DNA from: Stromatinia cepivora
Taxonomy: Eukaryota; Ascomycota; Leotiomycetes; Helotiales; Sclerotiniaceae
DNA: 64,000 nt
NCBI GenBank assembly: GCA_014898415.1
Contig: RCTD01000017.1
Span: forward strand, 62,001 to 126,000
Direction of reading: 5' to 3'
Below the pieces are notes generated by a model that did not search any database, was not told where the DNA came from, and worked only from the letters and a program-made list of their open reading frames with translations. A program made the translations under genes and the position numbers. Below are positions 10,300 to 19,929 of the stretch, piece by piece (within the stretch, counting starts at the first letter, position 1; each line of letters starts with the position of its first letter).

Positions 10300-11682
10300 A
10301 TGATTCAAAAATTCAATCAAATATTAGGAAAAGATTACAATAAAATATTTATATCAATAATGAAACTAAATATATTCAGATTATTCTTAATTATTATTGT
10401 AAAAGAAAATTTAGAATATTTATATTTCGATATCAAAAACACTTTTATTGAATTGTATTTAAAGAAAAAGATCTATCTCGAATTATTTCAAAATATCAAA
10501 ATCGAAAAAGAATATATATTATAAATTCTATAAAATCTATATAGTTTGAAGTAAATTAAAAGGGATTGAAGTTTATTATTAAAAAAAGAACTTTTAAATA
10601 TAAACTTTATATAAAGTTTGATAAATCTATATTTGTATATATTTAAAGATTATGATATAATATTATTAATATATATTAATAATATCGTTATTATATTATA
10701 TATATTATTACAAATTATTTAATTCGATGAAAAGTTATTAATTTGTTTTAATATCAAGAATTTAGGGGAGATTAATAAGATCCTAAATATTAGAGTTATT
10801 TGTAATAAAAAAATGTATATATTAATTATAGATCAAAAAAAATATTTCGATATTATATTAATCAAATATAATATTATATATGGATAATATTAAATTAAGA
10901 AATTATTAATAATGGATTATATCTATTTCCGATTAATAATTAATAATAATGAATTAATAGATATAAATGAATATCAATGATAAATAGAAAGTATAATTTA
11001 TTTAATAATATATATTCGATTAAATATAATATTCTTAATTGAAAAACTTTTATAATTTATAACAAAATCAGTAAAACATTATATTATAGTTTTGAAGAAT
11101 TTGATATAATATTTATAATCAATAATCAAATAGAAATTATAATTCGAATTAAAGAAAGTATAATCTGATATTTATAAAGAATATAATATATTTGATAATA
11201 CAATAAAGGTATATATAGATATAGATTAAATTAGTAACAAATATAATCAGAAAAATATTTCAAAAAGAATTGTAATATTCTATAAAGACTTTATATTATA
11301 GATTAACAAGAAATAAATATCTATAATTATCTTTAATACAAAATCAGAATATATTATGATAATAATATTTATCAAATAAGAAAGATAAATTGTATAAATA
11401 CTCAAAGATCTATTCAAATCAAATTATATTGGAAAAAACAAAGATATAGTTCAAATGTTTGATAATAATCAAAATATTTTAATTTTAATCAAGAATTTAT
11501 ATTTATATAAACAATCCAAATATATAAATATTAATTATTATTTTATTAAGGATTTAATAGAAAAAAAGAAAATCGTTATTAATTATATCAATATATATAA
11601 TATAATTGTTAATAGAATAATAAAGCTTTATATAAGAATTATTTTCGAAAGGTTCAAGAAAATATTAGGATTAATAGTTTAA
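10300..11682 (+). pseudogene. CopS-1 reverse transcriptase and RNase H
   Basis: A single frame with scattered stops spans the Copia RT and RNase H. The RT part reads MIQKFNQILGKDYNKIFISI, LEYLYFDIKNTFIELYLKKK, then LYSLK. The catalytic YVDD box is at 10672-10683 and now reads YINN, so both Asp are lost through G-to-A. RNase H follows with DINEYQ, a degraded YIRLNIIF (TRPDI-F) block, KEYNIFDNTIKVYIDID, FNTKSEYIMI (S-EAEY-A) and, at the end, NQNILILIKNLYLYKQSKYI with ININYYFIKDLI (the D-xxR-KHIDI--HFIRE block). It ends at 11682, shortly before the 3' LTR. Confidence 0.85.
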
Positions 11683-11714
11683 AAGAATTAAATAGGATAT
11701 CTTCAATAAAGGAG

Positions 11715-11880
11715 TATTGAAAATAAAGTTATTATAGAATTAGAATTGAAATTATATAATTATAATAATATACAAATTATATTTGAGGATAATTTTAATT
11801 CTATTCCTATTAAAATTATAGATCCTTAGTTCAACCCATATAGTCAATAATACTATTACTTCCTGCACCAAAAGTTAACA
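11715..11880 (+). repeat. CopS-1 3' LTR
   Basis: 166 bp, aligned base for base with 4215-4380. Here the start is mutated (TATTGAAAATAAAGTT) and the end is spared (CTTCCTGCACCAAAAGTTAACA region), the mirror image of the 5' LTR. Confidence 0.9.
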
Positions 11881-12034
11881 TAATTTATAAATAGATAAAT
11901 AATCTACAAATAATCTACAAATAATCTATAGATAATTTGTTGATATATACAAATAATCCGATCCATAAACGGATACCCGATAGATAATCCGCTAAAGTTA
12001 TTATCTGCCCCATGGGTACTCGTTGCGCAGTCTA

Positions 12035-12412
12035 ATTCTTTCTATCTTTAATCTTTTTTAATTGTTGAATAAAACATTTCATAATGGATTTTATATTTAT
12101 AATAGAACTTTTCGATATTTTTTGAATACAATTTGAATAGCAAATAAAAACTTGTGTATTACAGATTTTTATTTAATATTAAAAGAATAATTCTTTCTTT
12201 TATTATTAAATCTTATAAAAAGTTTCCTTACTGAAGATTAATTCGTTTACTCTTTAACTAAATCATAATCTATATTAAAAATTAAAACAATACCTTAGAT
12301 TCCAAAAGAATCAATAAAGAACTCTAATTACTAAATTATTTTAACAAAATTCGATAAAATTACAAATTGATTTTAAAATAATCCTTATCTCATAATTTCC
12401 TTTTGTCACGGA
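12035..12412 (-). mobile_element. NLR-1, right segment
   Basis: It begins with the second copy of ATTCTTTC and continues the internal sequence of NLR-1 (ATACAATTTGAATAGCAAAT and following), collinear with NLR-2 from about 13770 to 14105. It stops abruptly at 12412, where TGTCACGG of the CopL LTR family begins, so NLR-1 has lost its remaining 2.5 kb. Confidence 0.7.
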
Positions 12413-12460
12413 AAGCCTTGCGATCCCCTGTATCCTACGAAGGATCAAGGGTATGCTTTC
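12413..12460 (+). repeat. 48-bp CopL LTR end fragment
   Basis: It reads TGTCACGGAAAGCCTTGCGA and so on, the reverse complement of the last 48 bases of the CopL-2 LTR at 53502-53549. It is cut at 12460 by the S-type LTR. It keeps its G and C, in contrast with NLR-1 on its left. Confidence 0.8.
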
Positions 12461-12665
12461 TGTCGGGACAACTGTAATACGGGGAAGTGAAGCTTATCAA
12501 CGAACGTATTGAACTCTTTGGTTGACACGTTTTGATTTGCCTGAAGAGCTAGAATCTATGGAAGGTGAAGAACTATATAATGGTGCATGCCGAGGCACTA
12601 GTGCGAGCACTAGTGTGCACGTGATCCTTACCATCCTTACCATGCACGTGATTCATATTCCGACA
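12461..12665 (+). repeat. S-1: solo LTR of an uncharacterised family, 205 bp
   Basis: It starts TGTCGGGACAACTGTA and ends ATTCATATTCCGACA, giving the inverted terminal TGTCGG/CCGACA. It contains a TATA-like CTATATAATGG, an inverted pair CACTAGTG...CACTAGTG and two units of CCTTACCAT. It is about 90% identical by eye to S-2 (14452-14663). No target duplication flanks it (CTTTC left, GTTAT right), so it may sit at a rearrangement junction. It is barely RIP-mutated. Confidence 0.75.
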
Positions 12666-13215
12666 GTTATTAAACTACGAAACTCTATATAATAGGGTTT
12701 TTTGTGTTTTCTTAATTGCTAGGATCTTTTTCATTTTCTATTCCGAATCACTAATTATATTAATAAACGAAGATAATTCGAGTATTTGATCGGGAAAGGG
12801 ATCATTGTATATCTTATATAATCGATCTAAAGGGAAAATAGAATGAATTTTCATCATAATCGGGAATTCGAATTTGAGAAAATTCTTAAAACAATTAATG
12901 ATCTTGAATCTTCTTTGAATCAAGAAATCCAGTTTCTTTAAGGATCTTTAAATAGAATAATTCTTTATATTGACTTATATATAATCTTTGATATCGAAAT
13001 CTATCTTATATCGATAAACATTTATAGATTTCGATATTTTCGTTTAGATATATAATAAGTTTTCTTTTGTTTATACAAAAACCAATTTATTATATTCTAT
13101 ATATATATAGATATTATATATTGATTTATTAATATCTTTTTTTTATTCCTATATATGTTTTGGTATATATCTATATAGGATTTCGTAGAGTATAAGTTTT
13201 TCTAAAGAATTATAT
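12666..13215 (-). mobile_element. Gyp-0, 3' fragment left of NLR-2
   Basis: Collinear with Gyp-2 from about 47023 to 47590. The fragment starts inside the pol 3' region, so the 3' LTR and about 0.9 kb of sequence present in Gyp-2 are missing. The truncation coincides with the end of S-1. It continues at 16823 beyond NLR-2. Confidence 0.75.
12738..12923 (-). pseudogene. Gyp-0 integrase C-terminal (SH3-like) and start of chromodomain region
   Basis: It reads RRFKIINCFKNFLKFEFPIM, MKIHSIFPLDRLYKIYNDPF and PDQILELSS. This is the chromovirus integrase C-terminal pattern: a GPF-I-- strand, L-LP--MKIHPVFHVSLLRP, then D-LPGQ. It is open for 61 codons here because most of the damage is not stop-forming. 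The same block lies at about 40600-40730 (+) in Gyp-1 and about 47100-47250 (-) in Gyp-2. Confidence 0.75.
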
Positions 13216-13507
13216 TGTGAAAGAGGTAGGTCGAGATACGTGTATCCTGATAGTATGCTGTAAAGGGAAATGGGAATTGGAATTGATCAGATTATATTGT
13301 AGAGATTTCAAGTAGTAAAACTAATAGGTTTAGATAATGATTTAAATTGTATATAAATGAAATACAAAAAGATTAGTGAAAAAATGATTGATTTTTTTCA
13401 AAGAGAGAGAAGCAAAGTTTTCTTTTATATCTAATTATGGAAAGTTATATAATTATATAATTATAAATTAATTATATATTAGATCTTGATATCTTAACTT
13501 TTTTATA
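13216..13507 (-). repeat. NLR-2 left LTR
   Basis: 292 bp. Its first 60 bases keep G and C (TGTGAAAGAGGTAGGTCGAG); the inner end is mutated (AACTTTTTTATA against AACTTTCTCACA). Confidence 0.85.
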
Positions 13508-14451
13508 CCCTTCCCCTTTTCAAAATATATATTCTATTTGGTTTTAGGATAGCTATAAAAAGTAAAAACTAAAAAAATCAAAAAAACAATTAAATTAAAG
13601 AAAACTAATTAGAGTATTAATAAATTATAATGATAAACAATTTTTAAGATTATCTTAAAAAAACAGTATACTCTAGATTCTTATTGATTTAAATCTGCTT
13701 TTATTGTTTTTTTATCAAATTCGATAGAAATTTCAAATTCCTGAGAAATATTTTTATTATTCTTTTTATTTCCAATCTTTTTTGAATATTTAACCGGATA
13801 CCTTATAACAAACTTTATACTTGTAATCGAACTTTTTGATAATTCCTAAATACAATTTGAATAGCAAATAAGAATTTTTGATATTACAAACTCTTATTTA
13901 GTATTAAAAGAATAATTCTTTCTTTTACTATTAGATCTTATAGAAAATTTCTTTATTGAAGGACGATTCATTTATTCTCCATTTGATTTACAATCCACAT
14001 TAAAGATTGAAATAATACCTTATATTCCAAAAGATCTAATTGGAAACAGATTGGATAATATTATAGATTGATTCTAAATCGATTTTTGTTTTGTGATTTC
14101 TTTTTCTTTTCTAGTAAACTTCTTTGATATAGATTGAGATTTCTTAACAAAGGATTTTTTATTAATTAGATTTATAATCTCCTAATTGCCAATGTTTTCT
14201 TTATCAAGAAATTCATTATTTTTGAGATTCTTATTGCAAAAAGCTTTTTGTTTTTGTAAAGGTGTATTATAATTTATAAATAATAATCAATCTCTTTATT
14301 ACTTTTTTATCTTGGAATATTTCAAATTGAATAGCCAGATCTGTTATTACAAAATTACATTATCGTTTATATCAAAATTCGAATTCATTATTATTGATTT
14401 CAAATAATCTATTTATTATTCCCTTAATAATATTAAAATTCCAAGATAAAT

Positions 14452-14663
14452 TGTCGGGACAACTGTACACGGGGAAGTGAGGTTCATCAACGAACGTATA
14501 GAACTCTTTGTTAATACGTTTTGATTTGCCTAGAGAGCTAGAATCTATGGAGGGTAAAGATCTATATAATGGTGCATGCCGAGGCACTAGTGCGAACACT
14601 AGTGCTCACGTGATCCTTACCATCCTTACCATCCTTACCATGCACGTGATTCATATTCCGACA
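14452..14663 (+). repeat. S-2: solo LTR inside NLR-2, 212 bp
   Basis: TGTCGG...CCGACA ends, flanked by a perfect 5-bp duplication TAAAT (14447-14451 and 14664-14668), so it arrived as a retrotransposon and recombined to a solo LTR. It has three CCTTACCAT units where S-1 has two. It is conspicuously G/C-containing within strongly AT-mutated NLR-2. Confidence 0.88.
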
Positions 14664-15528
14664 TAAATATTCTAAAAGGGTTATAAAAAAATAATCTTAT
14701 AGAACAAAATTGATATTAAAAGAAAAGGATTAAGGAATATAAAAGCCTTTTTTATTAAATTTGTTTAACTTAAAAAGGACAATTTGATTTTGAAGAGATC
14801 TCTGAAGGTTTTCGTAAGAGTTATTATTCTCTATATTCTTTTCATCCGAAATTACAATTAAAAAGAAGATCAATACCAAAATCGATTTATAGGATCTAGA
14901 AGAATTGGTATATTTCAAAATGATATTTGATTGTATTACAATTGTTCGGGATTTAGATTTAATCAGGGTTTTTTAATGAAATTGATTCTTTTATTTGGTT
15001 TTTTGGAAAGCTTTCCTTTTTATTATTTAATCAAGATTATATTATAATTAATAAATAAAAGAGTACTTTTTTAGAAGTTTCCGAATTAAATTATTATTGT
15101 TATTTAATTTATAAGAAGTAAGGATTTGATGCTCTTTATAAGAGTTTTTAATCGATTTTTTTGATTTAAAAAGGTCAATTATAATAATTATTTTTTTTAA
15201 AACTTCTTTTTGTTTATTTTTGAAAATTAGATAGAAAAGGTTAAAGAAAGAATAACAAAGATTAAACTTTTTATTATAATCAAAAAAATATAATATAAAT
15301 AAAGATATTAATATAAAACAGAATTCTTTATTTTTCCAAATATAAACAACAATACATTATAAAGCAGAATCGTATTTTAAAAAGAATTGAATAATTGAAA
15401 AATAGTAATTCAAAAATGGATCTTCTTTAAAAACTCTATAGAAATACTATTTGTAAGCAATGAGAATATTTTCGTAAATATTTTGCAAATCGAATTTATC
15501 TTTTTGTTCAAAAATGTACTAAAACGAA

Positions 15529-15815
15529 GGGATATACAGGGTAAATTGATTCTCAAAGGATTCTCCGTTTGGTGGTCCTAGTAGAAGAAGGTTATCTTTG
15601 AGAGCTTCTTTTTTAATGGGATTTCCGTTATTATCAGTAAAGAGTTCTTCAGTGAATTCAAGAGGATCAACAATTGGGGTAACGGTATTATCCTCTGATC
15701 TTTAAAAAGTATCTTACAGAAGATTCAATTTTGTAAATAGATCAAAGTTATTCATTATATTATTATAACTTAGTTGAAAAGTATCCGATTTGTTAAAATC
15801 TGATTCAATATTTGG
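15529..15815 (-). pseudogene. NLR-2 gag-like C-terminal remnant
   Basis: The minus frame reads SDTFQLSYNNIMNNFDLFTK, two in-frame stops, then EDNTVTPIVDPLEFTEELFT, DNNGNPIKKEALKDNLLLLG, PPNGESFENQFTLYIPSF and a stop at 15531-15529. It is clearly protein-like and less mutated than its surroundings. The pattern resembles the end of a fungal retrotransposon Gag or capsid-linked ORF, but I do not recognise the family with certainty. No nucleic-acid-binding CCHC knuckle is seen. Confidence 0.5.
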
Positions 15816-16526
15816 CTTTCAATAACTTTCAGTATTCATAATTTTCCCTTGATAAATCTCCAAAAAAAAGGAAAGGTATATATAATCCTTTCTAGGGTTT
15901 TCCTTCTTCCAAAGAAACATATAAATCTTAAACCTTTCAACTAAAAGTTTTTTAAAATATATCTTAAATTTTTGGTTGCCAATATCAAGGATGGTAATTT
16001 AGTGTACTATACCTAATCCTTCCTATTATTCTAATATACACTTAGATATTCAAATAGTTCTAAAAGTATATAAAATATTCAAGATCCTTTAATATAATTA
16101 ATCACATTCAATCAAAATCGCCTTCGGGATTGAAGTTTTCTTACTCATAAAGATAAATGATTCGTTTATAAATGAGAACTCCATTATATTTGAAATTCTA
16201 ATATACTTTTAATATTACTAATTGTATCCCCGAATAGAACTTTCATCGATATATTCCTTTCAAAATAAAAAATAGAATAATAATTCTACTGAAAAATGAT
16301 TTATCTTCGATATAATAAATAAACACAAATAAAAAAACTTCGATAATCAAAACTTCTTCACTCAGAATTTAACAATCCCATATTTTTGAAAAGATTATTT
16401 TTCCAAAATCAATCCTATCCCTCTATCTACAAACTATTAATTCTACTTTCTTTTCAATTATAATTTCCTTGCAGATATATTTATATAATATAAACTATAC
16501 AATTCGAATCCAATGTAAATTATTAT

Positions 16527-16818
16527 TATGAAAAAGGTAGATCGAGATATATACATTCTGATAGTATATTGCAAAAAGAAATAGGAATTGGAATTGATCA
16601 GATTATATTATAAAAACTTCAAATAGTAAAACTAATAGATTTAAATAATGATTTGGATTATATACAAATGAAATATAAAAAGATTAATAAAAAAATGATT
16701 GATTTTTTTCAAGGAAAAGAGAATAGAGCTTTTTCTTATATCTAACTACAAAGAATTATGTAACTATATAACTACGAACTAGCTATATATTAAGTCTTGA
16801 TATCCCAACTTTCTCACA
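16527..16818 (-). repeat. NLR-2 right LTR
   Basis: 292 bp, starting TATGAAAAAGG (mutated TGTGAAAGAGG) and ending TTTCTCACA. The outer end is spared and the inner start mutated. Confidence 0.85.
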
Positions 16819-16829
16819 ATATAAAAGAG

Positions 16830-17800
16830 TAAATTGCATGTAATCCATTATAAATAGAAATTCTAATTAATCGTTTTGATAATAATTAATAAACAATCTC
16901 AATCGTTGTTGAAAATACTGATTATAGATTTCAATTTGATTATTAATTTGGGGATAATGAATAATGAATAGTTTAAGATTGATTTTTAGGATTTAGCTGA
17001 ATTCTTTCCAGAATTATAATATAAATTAAGGATCACGATCTGATATTATAATTTTAGAGGGATTATAATATCGATATATATAATAAAGATATAATTGTAT
17101 TTAAATTCGAATATTGATTGATTTATAATAAGGTATAAAGATAATTTGCTTTATTAATTGATCAATAATGATTAAAATATTATTATATTTGTATTTATTC
17201 TCATTAAAGTTACAATAATTTATAATGATATATTGTTATATTCGAAAAAGGATCGAAAATGGATATAATAAATTAAGAATACAATTATATAGAATTGAAT
17301 TATATTTATAGATATAACAATTGTATATATATTTAACTACAATATTATATATTTTAAATCAATAATATTATTGAGATAATAAAAGATAGATTTTGTTTGT
17401 ATCAGAATAAACAATAAAAACAGAATCATAGATTTCGCAAATCAGATAAATTCGAAGATTATCGATATTAGATATTATTAAACGATCATTATAAAGCAAA
17501 AGATTATTTTGAAATAATATATACTTATAATCTTTGATAACTTATATTTTGAATACTAACAAATTATTTATAATTTTATTTGCTTCGATAATATAATTAA
17601 TTAGATCAAATCGAAAAATGATTTCATTCAAATTGATATTATTAATTATTATTTCATTTAAGTAATATTTTCATAAAGCTTTTTTTATAATATCAATATC
17701 AATTTGATTATTTTTAATAAATTATTGAAAACAATTCTTTTTCTTGATATAGTTTTAAAAATCTAATTCATCGATTTGATAGATTAAAATATCAATAAAA
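16830..17800 (-). pseudogene. Gyp-0 integrase remnant
   Basis: The end of the core reads NNQIEIYNQYFQQRLRLFIN and YYQND-LEFLFIMDYMQFT, i.e. the DGQTERVNQ--EQ-LR-FVNYYQDDW-ELLP-ADYA block of Ty3/Gypsy integrase. Upstream on the minus strand lie degraded DDE core and HHCC zinc-binding segments. Stops are frequent. Confidence 0.7.
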
Positions 17801-19183
17801 GGATTGTTCTTTTTAAAATAATATATAATAATAAAGTTATAATTAGTTAGTACTTCTATTCAGCAAGTTTATCGAATATTAAGGATTTTAATAATCATAA
17901 AATATTCGAAGGTTTTATAATCGATATAAACCTTGATTTTATATAATGAATCAACGAATTCTGTTTTCTAATAATTGAAAGATCGAATAATTGATAATAT
18001 TTTCTTATTGTAAACTTTATAATTCAATTCAATAGTAATTATAATCTTAAAGAAATAAGCTATAGATAATTAATCTTTGTTATATTATTATAATAATATA
18101 TTAATAATTATTCTATCAAATATATCTGTTTTGAATATATAAAGGAATCGATGATTATAATATTATAAGAACAAAACAAAAATGAATTTTTTCTTTAAAA
18201 TATTGAATATATTTTAATATACTTCATCAAATACAAACTTAATATTTGTTTTGATAAATTCATTGAAAAATTTCGTTATTATACTATAATCCTTAATAAA
18301 TTATTAATAAAAATTACAAAAACCAAAAAATGATTGGATTCCTTTTATTATTATCAAAAAAATTCAATTTTCAATTATTTCAATCTTTTCAAGATTTATT
18401 TTTATTTTTTTAATAGAGATAATAAAGTTTAAAGACTTGGTATATATAATATTGAATTTATATTTCTTAAAATCTATTTATAAATCAATAACTTTTAATT
18501 GTTCAAAAATTAATTTAATATAAATTTGATATTATTTTTTATTTTTAAAATAGATTAGAATATCGTTAAAATATATTATACAAAAAATATCTCAATAATC
18601 GAATAAAATATTATTTATATAATATTAATAAATTATAAAATTATTTGTTAATCTGAATAATATAATCTTATATTTATATAATTCATATCAGATTCGAAAG
18701 ATAATATATTCTTCCAAAACAGAATCTATTTTTATACAATAAAAAGTTTAACGAATATCGAATTTAATAAAAATCTTAATATTGAAAAACCAAAAAAGTA
18801 TTTCATTAATCAAAAAAAGGGATATTGATCTTTATATATCAAGGAATTCAATAATCTGAAGTTTATATAGAACCTCAAATTACTATTGGGTTTCCTGATG
18901 AATAGAATAAATACAATATAAGGGATTTGATTAAGTTCAATGAAATCTTTATTAAGATTATCTATAATATACTCTTTAACGATTTTTAATTATTCTAAAA
19001 ACATTTTATAAAGTAGATTATAATATAAAGCTTTTTCTCTTTTGTTTTCCAATATAATTTTATGATTATAAAATCAATTAGGAAATAAGATATTTGATTT
19101 ATATTTAGAAAAAGTTCGATGATATTATCGATATTCAGATAGTATTTCAGATTCTTTTCGAACTTTTGTATTCTTGAATTCAA
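17801..19183 (-). pseudogene. Gyp-0 RT and RNase H remnant
   Basis: Collinear with the clearly recognised RT of Gyp-2 (49855-49000) and of Gyp-1 (38010-38900). The N-terminal RT stretch is partly open at 18995-19183. RNase H follows toward 17800. Many TAA/TGA stops. Confidence 0.65.
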
Positions 19184-19620
19184 TTAGGGTAATCAATATT
19201 CTTTCTTTTATCTATCATTTGTTTTATCGAAAATTTATTATATTATCGAATTCTTTTAAAGTAATAATAAAAAATTCAATTTATTCATTTTTTTTATATC
19301 TTAATTGGAATTTATTAGATTTGAATATATATAAATCGAGGATTTCGAGTAATATATAAAGGAGGTATTTATAGATCTATAATAATGATATAATTGATAA
19401 GAAAGGAAATGGATTGAATTTGAAAGGAATTAGAATCTTTTTTTTTAATAAGAATCTGTATTATATTTGTATTTGAAGGTTTTTATTGTATATTATTAAC
19501 TACAATTGATTTATTCAATTATAAACCTTTTCGATTCTAATATTCTTCGAATTGATTATTTTGTTGATCAATATCTTATTAAATTAATCGATTGATTTTT
19601 TGTTTGTAAGGGATAATTGG

Positions 19621-19929
19621 TATCACGGGATAGTATGATTACAGAGCACTTTCAGGGATCGGGGAATAGATGGTACACGTGATTGGTAGAGTAAAAGAAT
19701 TGAATGATTTGTTCTTAATTATATGAATCAAGAGTTGTATATATAAAATAAATAAATAATTATTTAACCGATATATATCTTAATTAGACTAAATCTTTAT
19801 TTATTATTATATCAGGATCATTTTATCAATCAATAAATTGGTAAGGGTTAGAAGATTCTTTATTCCGATTAGAAAATATATATTTTGATCTTTTGTAGGA
19901 TATAAAAGATTACAAAGCTTTCTATAATA
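19621..19929 (-). repeat. CopL-1 3' LTR (left)
   Basis: 309 bp, starting TATCACGGGATAGTATGATT (ancestral TGTCACGG) and ending CTATAATA (ancestral CCGTGACA, as in 53541-53549). The outer 70 bases are well preserved (TTTCAGGGATCGGGG). Confidence 0.88.

Larger units (their letters stand above)
4215..11880 (+). mobile_element. CopS-1: Ty1/Copia retrotransposon, plus strand, carrying a pogo insertion
   Basis: Two LTRs of 166 bp (4215-4380 and 11715-11880) bound the element, and a 5-bp duplication TAATT flanks it (4210-4214 and 11881-11885). Without the pogo transposon the element is about 5.48 kb, as are CopS-2 (5,492 bp) and CopS-4 (5,478 bp). The coding order is gag, gag-pre-integrase, integrase, acidic linker, reverse transcriptase, RNase H, which is the Copia order. 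RIP stops break every domain. The target was the AT-repeat array of the hAT-like element. Confidence 0.9.
3581..12034. mobile_element. hAT-like non-autonomous element (about 0.78 kb), split by CopS-1
   Basis: Both ends are TAGACTGCG in inverted orientation (3581-3589 and 12026-12034), followed by imperfectly matched GC-rich subterminal sequence (CCCGCGGGTACCCGCGGATA on the left, TACCCATGGGGCAGATAA on the right when reversed). The element is flanked by a perfect 8-bp duplication ATTCTTTC (3573-3580 and 12035-12042), the size made by hAT transposases. Without the Copia insertion it is about 783 bp, too short for a transposase and with no coding frame, so it is MITE-like. The interior is dense in ATTATTTGCAAATT-like and AATAATCTATA repeats. 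The uninterrupted target is visible in NLR-2 near 13766-13780. Confidence 0.8.
13216..16818 (-). mobile_element. NLR-2: non-autonomous LTR retrotransposon with gag-like remnant only
   Basis: Two 292-bp LTRs (13216-13507 starting TGTGAAAGAGG; 16527-16818 ending TTTCTCACA) flank about 3.0 kb. It sits in Gyp-0 pol with a 4-bp duplication ATAT (13212-13215, 16819-16822); Gyp-2 shows the empty site GAATT-GTAT-AAAAG at 47581-47594. Without the S-2 insertion it is about 3.39 kb. No protease, RT, RNase H or integrase is visible on either strand. The only coding remnant is the minus-strand frame at 15529-15815. It probably relied on another element for mobilisation. Confidence 0.8.
16823..19620 (-). 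mobile_element. Gyp-0, pol region between NLR-2 and CopL-1
   Basis: Collinear with Gyp-2 47595-50410 on the same strand. On the minus strand it runs protease (about 19550-19200), RT, RNase H and then integrase toward lower coordinates. CopL-1 interrupts it at 19620, within sequence matching Gyp-2 near 50408. The 5' part (gag and 5' LTR) should lie to the right of CopL-1, outside this window. Confidence 0.8.

Noticed and set aside
14372..14599. A 75-codon minus-strand frame over S-2
   Set aside because: It spans the edge between NLR-2 and the solo LTR, so it cannot be an ancestral gene.
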